Shown: positions 32,049 through 40,589 of the stretch, piece by piece
Layout of the letters: each line of letters opens with the position of its first letter
How positions within the stretch are numbered: position 1 is the first letter of the stretch
Assembly: GCF_029543125.1 (NCBI RefSeq)
Contig: NZ_JARQWW010000003.1
Span: forward strand, 62,001-126,000
DNA: 64,000 nucleotides
Origin: Caulobacter segnis
Lineage (GTDB): Bacteria; Pseudomonadota; Alphaproteobacteria; Caulobacterales; Caulobacteraceae
Direction: 5' to 3'
Notes under the pieces: model-generated
What the model saw: the letters and a program-made list of their open reading frames with translations, nothing else
The model's database searches: none
What the model was told of the DNA's origin: nothing
Translations under genes and position numbers: made by a program

Positions 32049-32079
32049 AAAAAGGCCCGCGGATCGCTCCGCGGGCCTT
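32049..32079. terminator. Bidirectional terminator between HAAS gene and glnA
   Basis: 12-bp perfect stem AAGGCCCGCGGA / TCCGCGGGCCTT with TCGC loop. On the minus strand it is followed by TTTTT, making it a strong terminator for glnA. On the plus strand the tail is CTGTCTTTC, weaker. Confidence 0.85.
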
Positions 32080-32104
32080 CTGTCTTTCGTCTAAGCGGCT
32101 GAGC

Positions 32105-33514
32105 TTAGCACTTGTAGTACATGTCGAATTCGACCGGGTGCGGGTGCAGTTGCAGACGCATCACCTCTTCCATCTTCAGCTCGATGTAGCTGTCGATGAA
32201 GTCGTCATCCATGACGCCGCCCTTCTTGAGGAAGGCGCGGTCCTTATCGAGCGCTTCCAGGGCCTCGCGGAGCGAGCCGCAGACTTCCGGGATCTTCTTC
32301 TGCTCGCGGGGCGGCAGGTCGTACAGGTTCTTGTCGGCGGGCGCGCCCGGATCGATCTTGTTCTCGATCCCGTCGAGGCCGGCCATCAGCAGGGCCACGA
32401 AGGTCAGGTACGGGTTGCCCATCGGGTCGGGGAAGCGGGCTTCCAGGCGCTTGGCCTTCGGGCTGTCCACGTGCGGGATGCGGATCGAGGCCGAGCGGTT
32501 GCGCGAGGAGTAGGCCAGCTTCACCGGGGCTTCGTAGCCCGGCACCAGGCGCTTGTACGAGTTCGTCGTGGAGTTCGAGAACGCGTTGATCGCCTTGGCG
32601 TGCTTGATGATGCCGCCGATGTACCACAGGCACAGGTCCGACAGGCCGGCGTACTTGTCGCCGGCGAAGAGCGGCTTGCCGTTGCCCCAGATCGACTGGT
32701 GGACGTGCATGCCCGAGCCGTTGTCGCCGAACATCGGCTTGGCCATGAAGGTGGCGGTCTTGCCGTAGGCGTGGGCCACGTTGTGGATCACGTACTTATA
32801 GAGCTGCAGGCGGTCGGCCATGGTGACCATGGTGTCGAACTTCAGGCCGAGCTCATGCTGGGCGGGCGCCACTTCGTGGTGGTGCTTTTCCGGCTTCATG
32901 CCCAGCTCGCCCATGACCGCCAGCATTTCGCCGCGCAGGTCCTGGCCGCTGTCGATCGGGTTCACCGGGAAGTAGCCGCCCTTCGGCCCCGGGCGGTGGC
33001 CCATGTTGCCTTCCGGATAGGCCTTGCCCGTGTTGGTCGGCAGTTCGACCGAGTCATAGGAGTAGCCGGTGTTGTGGGGCGAGGTGTCCCACTTCACGTC
33101 GTCGAAGATGAAGAACTCGGCTTCCGGGCCGAAATAGACGGTGTCGCCCACGCCCGAGGACTTCACGTAGCTCAGCGCCTTCTTGGCGATGGAGCGCGGG
33201 TCGCGGTTGTACGGCTCGTTGGTGTCGGGGTTCAGCACGTCGCAGAACAGGCACAGCGTGGTCTGCTGGTAGAACGGGTCGATATAGGCGCTTTCCAGGT
33301 CCGGGCGCAGCTTCATGTCGGACTCGTTGATCGCCTTCCAGCCGGCGATCGAGGAGCCGTCGAACATCGTGCCGTCGTTGAGGAAGTCCTCGTCGACCAG
33401 GTCGATGTCGAAGGTGACGTGCTGCATCTTGCCGCGAACGTCAGTGAAGCGGACGTCAACGTACTTGACTTCCTTTTCCTTGATCTCGGCAAGGATCTTG
33501 CTGGCCGTGCTCAT
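32105..33514 (-). CDS. glnA: Glutamine synthetase, type I
   Basis: 469 residues, same length as the enterobacterial enzyme. Catalyses glutamate + NH3 + ATP to glutamine in nitrogen assimilation; dodecameric and cytoplasmic. Motifs: [48 protein letters not shown], and KNLYDLP with the adenylylation Tyr, so it is probably regulated by GlnE. Preceded 41 bp upstream by glnB in the same direction, the classic glnBA operon of alphaproteobacteria. Confidence 0.97.
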   Translation of the reverse strand: MSTASKILAEIKEKEVKYVDVRFTDVRGKMQHVTFDIDLVDEDFLNDGTMFDGSSIAGWKAINESDMKLRPDLESAYIDPFYQQTTLCLFCDVLNPDTNEPYNRDPRSIAKKALSYVKSSGVGDTVYFGPEAEFFIFDDVKWDTSPHNTGYSYDSVELPTNTGKAYPEGNMGHRPGPKGGYFPVNPIDSGQDLRGEMLAVMGELGMKPEKHHHEVAPAQHELGLKFDTMVTMADRLQLYKYVIHNVAHAYGKTATFMAKPMFGDNGSGMHVHQSIWGNGKPLFAGDKYAGLSDLCLWYIGGIIKHAKAINAFSNSTTNSYKRLVPGYEAPVKLAYSSRNRSASIRIPHVDSPKAKRLEARFPDPMGNPYLTFVALLMAGLDGIENKIDPGAPADKNLYDLPPREQKKIPEVCGSLREALEALDKDRAFLKKGGVMDDDFIDSYIELKMEEVMRLQLHPHPVEFDMYYKC

Positions 33515-33555
33515 TCGTTATCCCCTTTGAGCTCTTTGCTGTCGTCGGGCCGTCG

Positions 33556-33924
<369 letters not shown>

Positions 33925-34124
33925 TTACATGGGCGCGACGGAGCACGGGGCGGGGCGGGGCCACAAGAGCCCAGACTTACGAATCCTTACCGCCCGCCTC
34001 AGAAGCTTCATATGCACAAAAAATGGGCGATGCGAGCCTGCGTTTTGCGCATGTCGAAATCCGCCTTGTGAACGTCCGTTCGGCCCCTAGGATTGATCTC
34101 CAACAAGGGTGGAAGGCGCATGGA

Positions 34125-35666
34125 ATGCGGGATGACACGCCGGTTCTCATCGGTTCGAGCCAATTTACGCATCGCGGCTCAGCCGCGGATTCACCATCAC
34201 CGCTCGAACTGCTGAAGATTGCGGCGAAATCAGCCGCCTCCGACGCCGGGCTTCCTGAGACGGTTCTTGCCGAGATCGACGGTTTGACGGTCGTGGGTTT
34301 CTCGATCGACGCGCCGGGCGGCCTCTCGCGCCTGCCTGTTCCGCGCCTGCTCAACCCTCCCGCCAGTCTGGCGAAGGCGCTCGGCGCATCGCCTACTGTT
34401 CATATGTACACCTATACCGGCGGCAACACCCCGCAGATGCTGATCAACCAGTTCGCCGAACGGATCAGCCGTGGCGAGGTGGAACTGGGCTTGGTGGCGG
34501 GAGCGGAGTTCCTGGGCTCGCTGATGAAGCGGCTGAAGGGTGGCCTGGGTTTCGGGGCGGACTGGAGCGACGACGTCAGCGAGGCGCCAAACATGGTCGG
34601 CGATCCCCGACCGGGCGCCACGCCGCATGAGGAAGCCCACGGCCTGGCCTTCCCCACAAACACCTATCCGCTGTTCGAGAACGCGCTGCGGGCGCGAGAC
34701 GGCCGCTCGATCCCCGATCACCAGCGGCGCATCGGCAAGTTGTTCGCGCCCTTCACCGAAGTCGCCGCCGCCAATCCGAACGCCTGGTTCCCCATCGCTC
34801 GGACGGCCGAGGAACTGGTCACGGTCACGCCGGCCAACCGCATGGTCGGCTTTCCTTATCCGAAGTACGTCAACTCGATCCTCGAGGTGGACCAGTCCGC
34901 CGCCGTCCTGATCGCCAGCGTCCGCAAGGCGCGGGAACTGGGCGTGCCCGAGGATCGCTGGGTCTTTCTGCACGGTTGCGCCGACGCCGCCGACCTGTGG
35001 AACCTGCTGGACCGGCAGGACTACCATTCCAGTCCGGCGATCCGCCTGACGGGCGAACGGGCGCTGGACATGGCCGGGATCAGCCTCGCCGACATCGACC
35101 TTTTCGACATCTATTCCTGCTTCCCGTCGGCGGTGCAGGTGGCGGCCGAGGAGTTGGGTCTGTCCATCGACGACCCGCGCGGCCTGACCGTCACGGGCGG
35201 GCTGCCGTACTTCGGCGGACCGGGGAACAACTACGCCATGCACGGGATCGCGGAGATGATGGGCCGGCTGCGGGCGCGGCCCGGGGCCTATGGTCTCTGC
35301 ACCGCCAACGGCTGGCATCTGACCAAGCAGTCGGTGGGCATCTATTCCACCCGTCCGGTCGAAGGGCGGTGGGAGCGTGAGGATCCGAAGGTGATCCAGG
35401 CCCGGATCGAAGCCCTGCCGCACCCGCCCGTCATCGAACGGCCGCAGGGGCAGGCCACCATCGAGGCCTACACCGTCATTCATTCACGTGAAGGCTACCG
35501 CATGGGGATCGTCATCGGCCGGGACGGGGATGGGCGTCGCTTCGTCGCCAACACGCCCGAGGACGAGGCGACCCTGCGCGGCCTCGAAGCCGTCGAGTCC
35601 GTCGGCCGCACGGGGACCGTCGGCCCGCACCCGGATGGCGTGCGCAACCTCTTCGTTCCGGACTGA
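34125..35666 (+). CDS. Thiolase-like protein (type 1, TLP1) without nucleophilic cysteine
   Basis: 513 residues from MRDDTPVLIGSSQFTHRG. Thiolase fold, usually annotated acetyl-CoA acetyltransferase. The thiolase nucleophile position reads TYTGGNTPQML with no Cys. The later segments DIYSCFPSAVQVAAEELG and YFGGPGNNYAMHGIAEMMG and a C-terminal domain starting near residue 425 (QATIEAYTVIHSREG) are typical of TLP1-type proteins, which lack thiolase activity in mycobacteria. Start ATG at 34125 after GGAAGG. Gap of 4 bp to the phosphatase gene, so operonic. Confidence 0.82.
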   Translation: MRDDTPVLIGSSQFTHRGSAADSPSPLELLKIAAKSAASDAGLPETVLAEIDGLTVVGFSIDAPGGLSRLPVPRLLNPPASLAKALGASPTVHMYTYTGGNTPQMLINQFAERISRGEVELGLVAGAEFLGSLMKRLKGGLGFGADWSDDVSEAPNMVGDPRPGATPHEEAHGLAFPTNTYPLFENALRARDGRSIPDHQRRIGKLFAPFTEVAAANPNAWFPIARTAEELVTVTPANRMVGFPYPKYVNSILEVDQSAAVLIASVRKARELGVPEDRWVFLHGCADAADLWNLLDRQDYHSSPAIRLTGERALDMAGISLADIDLFDIYSCFPSAVQVAAEELGLSIDDPRGLTVTGGLPYFGGPGNNYAMHGIAEMMGRLRARPGAYGLCTANGWHLTKQSVGIYSTRPVEGRWEREDPKVIQARIEALPHPPVIERPQGQATIEAYTVIHSREGYRMGIVIGRDGDGRRFVANTPEDEATLRGLEAVESVGRTGTVGPHPDGVRNLFVPD

Positions 35667-35670
35667 ACCT

Positions 35671-36234
35671 ATGATCCGCATGATCCGCCATGGCAAGCCG
35701 GCCTCCACTTGGGGCGGAGCTGACGATGATCCGGGCCTCGATGAGACGGGCCACGCTCAGGCGCGGGCCGCCGCCGAGGCTCTTATGGCTCTGCCAGAGA
35801 CCGAGCGGCCGGGACGGGTGATCAGTTCACCGCTGCGCCGGTGCCGGGAGACCGCCCAGCCCTTCGCCGACGCCCTGGGCGCGGCGGTGGAGATCGACCC
35901 CCGCGTCGGAGAAATTCCGACGCCGAAGGCGCTTACGGGCGAGGAGCGCCCGGCCTGGCTGCGCGCCGCCTTCGGCGCCCGCTGGGGCGAGATCGAGGGT
36001 GATCTGGACTATGCCGACTGGGCCGCCGGCGTTGCGGCGGCGGTCGCCGAGTACGAGGGCTGCGCTGTCTTCAGCCACTTCGTGGCGCTGAATGCTGCTG
36101 TCGGGACGGCGGTCGGTGACGATCGCGCGGTGGTCTTCCGCCCCGACCACGCCTCTATCACCGTGTTCGAGGTCAAGGATGGGCGGCTTTCTCTCGTGGA
36201 GCAGGGAGCGGAGGCCTCCACTCAGGTATTGTGA
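35671..36234 (+). CDS. Histidine phosphatase-superfamily protein
   Basis: 187 residues. The phosphoglycerate-mutase-like motif MIRHGKP near the start holds the catalytic Arg-His-Gly. ISSPLRRCRETAQPFADALG supplies the second Arg, and AVFSHFVALNAAVG has the second catalytic His. Substrate unknown. Start ATG at 35671, just after the thiolase-like gene; its stop overlaps the next gene (GTGA). Confidence 0.88.
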   Translation: MIRMIRHGKPASTWGGADDDPGLDETGHAQARAAAEALMALPETERPGRVISSPLRRCRETAQPFADALGAAVEIDPRVGEIPTPKALTGEERPAWLRAAFGARWGEIEGDLDYADWAAGVAAAVAEYEGCAVFSHFVALNAAVGTAVGDDRAVVFRPDHASITVFEVKDGRLSLVEQGAEASTQVL

Positions 36235-37094
36235 CCGCCATGGCCCACACCCTGCGCAACGATCCCGACCTCTGGCTGCCGCTCTTCCCGTGGCCGTCTG
36301 CCGATGCTCACAAGCACGCCCGGGGACGAATGGTCGTCGTCAGCGGCGACGCCTGGAGCACCGGAGCCGCGCGGCTGGCGGCGCGTGGCGGGCTGCGCAT
36401 CGGGGCTGGGGTGGTGACGGTGCTGTCGCCGACGGAGGCCCTGGCCACCAACGCTGCTCATCTTGAGGCCGTCATGCTTCGCGGCTTCGACGAGCCCAAT
36501 CAGTTGGCCGAGCTGGCGCAGACGGCCGACGCCGCCGTCATAGGCCCGGCCGCCGGGGTGGGGGAGCGCACAACGCTCAATCTTTTCGCCCTGACGACCA
36601 CCGGCGCGGCCCTCGTGATCGACGCCGACGCCCTGACCAGCTTTCAGGACGACCCCGACAACCTCTTTTCGGTCCTTGATCGCGACGACGTGCTGACCCC
36701 GCATCCGGGCGAGTTCGCGCGGCTGTTTCCCGGCTTGCTGGAAGAGAAGGGACGAGAGGCCGCCGCGCGTGAAGCGTCCGAGCGGGCAGGGGCGGTGGTC
36801 ATCCTCAAGGGGCCGGAGACGGTCATCGCCTCGCCGGACGGCCGGGTGTCAGTCAATCCGAACGGCTCTCCCTGGCTGGCGACGGCGGGAAGCGGGGATG
36901 TCTTGGCGGGCTTCTGCGCCGGCCTGATCGCCCAGGGCATGCCCAGCTTCGAAGCCGCCTGCGCCGCCGTGTGGCTGCATTCCCGATGCGCAGGTGAATT
37001 TGGCCCCGGCCTGATCTCCGAGGATCTGCCGGATCTGGTTCCAGCCGCCTTGAATGAGCTGTTCGTCGCAAAAATGGGGCAAAATCTGCGATAG
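36231..37094 (+). CDS. nnrD: ADP/ATP-dependent NAD(P)HX dehydratase
   Basis: 287 residues (GTG start overlapping the previous stop; ATG at 36240 is an alternative). Ribokinase-like YjeF C-terminal domain: VVVSGDAWSTGAARLAARGGLRIGAG, VIDADAL, LTPHPGEFARL and ATAGSGDVLAGF. Repairs the hydrated, dead-end form of NAD(P)H. E. coli has this fused to the epimerase domain; here it is stand-alone, so an NnrE should be encoded elsewhere. Confidence 0.9.
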   Translation: MTAMAHTLRNDPDLWLPLFPWPSADAHKHARGRMVVVSGDAWSTGAARLAARGGLRIGAGVVTVLSPTEALATNAAHLEAVMLRGFDEPNQLAELAQTADAAVIGPAAGVGERTTLNLFALTTTGAALVIDADALTSFQDDPDNLFSVLDRDDVLTPHPGEFARLFPGLLEEKGREAAAREASERAGAVVILKGPETVIASPDGRVSVNPNGSPWLATAGSGDVLAGFCAGLIAQGMPSFEAACAAVWLHSRCAGEFGPGLISEDLPDLVPAALNELFVAKMGQNLR

Positions 37095-37184
37095 CGTCGA
37101 TTATCGAGCGGCGGTCTCTAGACGGCGGGGGTTTAGTTGTTACTGCATTCGCGGCGCTGTTCTCTCAAAGTCGGATTACTCCCT

Positions 37185-37397
37185 ATGTCGCTCTTGCTCG
37201 CTTTGCTTGCCGCCGCCTCCACCGTCGCGGCCCAACCGTCCGAAGGCGCTCCGGCGCAGGACAAGCCTGCCGCCGAAAAGCCGGCGGAAAAGAAGAAGAT
37301 GGTCTGCGCCAAGGTCGAAACGCCTGGCGCCCGCGTGGCCAAGAAGGTCTGCCGCCCGGCGACCGAGGAAGAGCTGGCTGAAGCCGCCGGCAAGTAG
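37185..37397 (+). CDS. Small secreted protein with paired cysteines
   Basis: 70 residues: signal peptide MSLLLALLAAASTVAAQ, a Lys/Ala/Pro-rich linker, then MVCAKVETPGARVAKKVCRPATEEE with two cysteines 15 apart. Similar short exported proteins with a Cys-x(n)-Gly-(S/A)-Arg-x(n)-Cys-Arg pattern are common in Caulobacterales and Sphingomonadales; function unknown. Start chosen at the ATG giving a clean signal peptide. Confidence 0.7.
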   Translation: MSLLLALLAAASTVAAQPSEGAPAQDKPAAEKPAEKKKMVCAKVETPGARVAKKVCRPATEEELAEAAGK

Positions 37398-37577
37398 TCC
37401 GGTCGGATTCCGCACCGCCTGGACGGCGAGCGCTGCCGCGCTCAACTATCGGAAGTTGAACCGGTTTTCCGGAACTTCATGACTGCGTCAGTCTTCGCCG
37501 TTTCGACACGGAAGTCATGCGCGGCTGTCACGTATGACTCCTAAACCCGCCCTCGCACTGCAACAGAGGGGGCGCAG

Positions 37578-40175
37578 ATGGCGCGGAATTCCAAGTCTCA
37601 AAGTCTTGTCGTCGGCCTGATGGCCGCCAGCGCCCTGTGCGCGCCGTCGTTGGTCCGCGCCCAGGAGGCGACCGACCTCGACGAAGTGATCATCACCGGC
37701 CAGCGGAAGGCGCAAAGCGCCGCCATCGCGGTGAAGCGCGAGAACTTCGTCGTCGCCGACGTCATCTCCGCCGACGACATCGGCAAGATGCCGGACCACA
37801 ACACTGCCGCCGCCCTGCGCCGCATCCCCGGCATCTCGGTCATGGAAGACCAGGGCGAGCCTCGCTTCCCGGTCGTCCGCGGCCTGCGCTCGACCTATAA
37901 CCGCACCACGGTCGACGGGGCCATTGTCTCGTCGGTGGACGAAAGCGGCCGCACCGTGCCGCTGGACATCGTGCCCTCGGTCATGGTCGGCCGTCTGGAA
38001 GTCGTAAAGACGGTGACGCCGGACAAGGACGGCAACGCCATCGGCGGCACGATCGACGTAAAGACCCGCAGCGCCTTCGATGCGAACGGTCCATTCGTCA
38101 GCGCCATCGCCTCCTACGGTCACTACGAGCGCCACGGCGACGTCCGCAACGACAAGGCCAACTATCGCGCCGCCTTCGCGGCCGGCACGACCTTTGGCCC
38201 GAACGATGAATGGGGCGTGGTCATCGGCGGCTCGCAGGAGCAGCTCGACTACGACATTCCGCAGTTGGAGTCGCAGGCCCCGTCGGTGCGCGAATACACC
38301 TCGGCCGGCGCGCCGGTGAACTCCGGCGCCGCCAACGGCAACGGCATCCAGGTGCCGACCTTCCAGCGCCTGTTCTGGTACAACAACACCAAGCAGCGCA
38401 GCGGCGTGAACGGCAAGCTCGAATACCGCCCGAACGATGACCTGCACTGGGAGGCCTCGGCGCTATACGCCCGCATGGAGGATGATGAGGAGCGCATCGA
38501 GTTCCGCATCGAGCCCCTGGGCAACGTCGCCAATCAGACCCAGACCAGCGGCGCTTTCGCGCGCGGCCGCGGCACGATCCAGCTGAACCAGCCCATCACC
38601 AAGCGCGAGATCGCCCTGGCCCGCACGGGCTTCGACTGGAACATCAACGCGCAATGGACCGCCAACGGCGACCTGGTCTACTCGCAGGCTCAGCTTGAGG
38701 TGCCGAACCATTCGGTGGAGTTCCGCACGGTCGATACGGCGGGCGCCAACTACGCCTTTACCTACGACACCACGAACCCGATGTTCCCGGTCTTCACCCC
38801 GGTGAACGACGCAGCCATCCGCAATCCGGCCAACTACAATCTGCAGCAACACCGCGACGCGCTGACCGAGACCGAGGAAAAAGCCTTCCAGGGCCGCTTC
38901 GACCTGGCCTTCGATCAGGGCCTGGACGATCGGAACATCAAGGCGAAGTTCGGCGGCGTGATCCGCTCCAGCAAGCGCGAGTTCGCCGACAGCCAGATCA
39001 ACTACCGCGCCGGCACGGGCTTCAACTACACCCTGGCGGAGGTTGATGCGGCGGGACCGAGCCAGCTGATCGCTGGCCGCTACCTGCTGTCGCCGCGCAT
39101 TGGCGCGAAGGAGGCGATGGACTTCTTCAACGCCAACCGCTCGCGTTTCACCACCGCCGTCACCGTGCCGACCGGCAACTACGAGGTGCAGGAGGACGTC
39201 TACGCCCTGTACGGCCAGGCCAGCTACAAGTTCGGCGACGTCACCCTGCTGGGCGGCCTGCGCTACGAGCGGACCGAGGTGGAGTCCGACGCCACCCGCA
39301 GCAGCGGCGGGGTAATGAGCCCCGTCAGCAACTCGGGCGGCTATGACAGCTTCATGCCCAGCGTCCACATGCAGTGGGACGTGCGCTCGGACCTGATCGT
39401 CCGCGCCGCCTGGACCAACACCATCGGTCGTCCGGACTTCGGTTCGCTGGCGGCTACGGAGTCGGTCAGCTTCGATGGCAGCCAGCCGACTGTGTCGCGC
39501 GGCAACCCGGGCCTGAAGCCCCGCGAAAGCGAAGGCCTCGACCTGTCGGTGGAGTTCTACCCGCGCGACGGCCTGATCTCGCTGGCCCTGTTCTCCAAGG
39601 ACATCAAGAACGAGATCTTCACCCTGTCGGGCGTCGAGAGCCTCGACATCGGCCGCGGCGTCGAGGCGGTTCTGGTCTCGACCCCGCGCAATGCGGAATC
39701 GGCCAAGATCAAGGGCGTCGAGTTCGCCGTGCAGCAGGCCTTCACCTTCCTGCCCGCGCCGCTCAACGGCTTCGGCTTCAACGGCAACGTGACCTGGCTG
39801 GATACGGAATTCACGTTCCTGACCACCGCCGGCCCGCGCGTCACGGGTCTGTTCCAACAGCCGGAGATCACCACCAACGAGTCGATCTACTACCAACGTG
39901 GTCCGTTCGAGGCCCGCGTCTCGCACAACTACATCGGCGGCCAGCTGGAGACGATCAATGACACGATCCCCAACGCCGACCAGTACTGGAAGGGCCGCCA
40001 CCTGTTCGACGCCAGCGTCTCCTGGCGCCTGACCGACAATGTGACGGTCTACGCCGAGGGCCAGAACCTATCGAACACCGGCCGCCAGGAAGTGACCGGC
40101 CCTGGCCGACGCTATCTGCAGGAGTGGGCGAACTACGGCCGCACCTACTGGGTGGGCGCGGCGATCAACTTCTGA
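37578..40175 (+). CDS. TonB-dependent receptor
   Basis: 865 residues. Signal peptide to about VRA-QE, a TonB-box-like DLDEVIITGQRKA, a plug domain (about 50-170: ISADDIGKMPDHNTAAALRRIPGISV, VVRGLRSTYNRTTVDG, VKTVTPDKDGNAIGGTIDVKTRS), then a 22-strand type beta-barrel ending NYGRTYWVGAAINF with a terminal aromatic. This is an outer-membrane importer driven by TonB-ExbBD. It belongs to the large carbohydrate/unknown-ligand group rather than to an obvious siderophore receptor. GAGGGGGCG precedes the ATG. Confidence 0.92.
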   Translation: MARNSKSQSLVVGLMAASALCAPSLVRAQEATDLDEVIITGQRKAQSAAIAVKRENFVVADVISADDIGKMPDHNTAAALRRIPGISVMEDQGEPRFPVVRGLRSTYNRTTVDGAIVSSVDESGRTVPLDIVPSVMVGRLEVVKTVTPDKDGNAIGGTIDVKTRSAFDANGPFVSAIASYGHYERHGDVRNDKANYRAAFAAGTTFGPNDEWGVVIGGSQEQLDYDIPQLESQAPSVREYTSAGAPVNSGAANGNGIQVPTFQRLFWYNNTKQRSGVNGKLEYRPNDDLHWEASALYARMEDDEERIEFRIEPLGNVANQTQTSGAFARGRGTIQLNQPITKREIALARTGFDWNINAQWTANGDLVYSQAQLEVPNHSVEFRTVDTAGANYAFTYDTTNPMFPVFTPVNDAAIRNPANYNLQQHRDALTETEEKAFQGRFDLAFDQGLDDRNIKAKFGGVIRSSKREFADSQINYRAGTGFNYTLAEVDAAGPSQLIAGRYLLSPRIGAKEAMDFFNANRSRFTTAVTVPTGNYEVQEDVYALYGQASYKFGDVTLLGGLRYERTEVESDATRSSGGVMSPVSNSGGYDSFMPSVHMQWDVRSDLIVRAAWTNTIGRPDFGSLAATESVSFDGSQPTVSRGNPGLKPRESEGLDLSVEFYPRDGLISLALFSKDIKNEIFTLSGVESLDIGRGVEAVLVSTPRNAESAKIKGVEFAVQQAFTFLPAPLNGFGFNGNVTWLDTEFTFLTTAGPRVTGLFQQPEITTNESIYYQRGPFEARVSHNYIGGQLETINDTIPNADQYWKGRHLFDASVSWRLTDNVTVYAEGQNLSNTGRQEVTGPGRRYLQEWANYGRTYWVGAAINF

Positions 40176-40240
40176 CTCTGATCTAGGAAGTCCGGCGCTT
40201 GCTTCGGCGCCGGGCTTACCCTAAGTCGCTCCGCGAACCT

Positions 40241-40325
40241 GCGGATGTGGCGGAACTGGTAGACGCACTGGATTTAGGTTCCAGCGCCGAGAGGCGTGGA
40301 GGTTCGAGTCCTCTCATCCGCACCA
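40241..40325 (+). tRNA. tRNA-Leu (anticodon UAG)
   Basis: 85 nt. Acceptor GCGGATG pairs with CATCCGC, CCA is encoded (40323-40325). Anticodon stem CTGGA/TCCAG with loop TTTAGGT, anticodon TAG at 40275-40277. A long variable arm and GGTTCGAGTCC T-arm confirm class II tRNA-Leu. Reads CUN codons, at least CUA. Confidence 0.97.
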
Positions 40326-40503
40326 GTTCCTCGAGCAAGCGCCTTGATGCTGCTCGCCGAGCACGAACTTACACAACACCTTCATAAAAATTACCCGACG
40401 CCGGTCGGCGCGCCATTGCTGGCCTTGAAGCCCATGGCGACGCTTTGTCCCATGCAGGGAAGGGGATTGCCGCGGCGGGCGAAAGCCTTGCCCCGTGGGG
40501 ATT

Positions 40504-40529
40504 TTGACACTGTCTCAGAACATTCAAAC
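40504..40529 (+). promoter_or_regulatory. Candidate promoter of the second TonB receptor
   Basis: TTGACAC (40504-40510), 11 nt, ATTCAAAC (40522-40529) resembles the Caulobacter housekeeping pattern TTGACGS-N10-14-GCTANAWC. It would start transcription about 25 nt before the hairpin that precedes the receptor gene. The rest of 40326-40503 shows nothing I can identify. Confidence 0.35.
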
Positions 40530-40562
40530 TGGCGTTATGGCCGTGTCATAAACGTCTTCTAG

Positions 40563-40585
40563 GTGTCCCCCAACGAAGGGGACAC
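40563..40585 (+). promoter_or_regulatory. RNA hairpin covering the ribosome binding site of the TonB receptor
   Basis: Perfect 8-bp stem GTGTCCCC (40563-40570) / GGGGACAC (40578-40585), 7-nt loop CAACGAA, ending 4 nt before the ATG at 40590. The only Shine-Dalgarno-like sequence, AAGGGGAC, is in the 3' strand, so the folded RNA would hide it. Suggests translational control. No U-tract, so it is not a terminator. Confidence 0.55.
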
Positions 40586-40589
40586 AACC

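Noticed and set aside
37398-37577. Fur box or other operator upstream of the first TonB receptor
   Set aside because: Short dyads (GAAGTT...AACTTC, GACTG...CAGTC) are present, but none matches a known operator and they may be chance.
40296-40562. Open frame of 88 codons after the first TonB receptor
   Set aside because: It overlaps tRNA-Leu and has no ribosome binding site or recognisable protein features.
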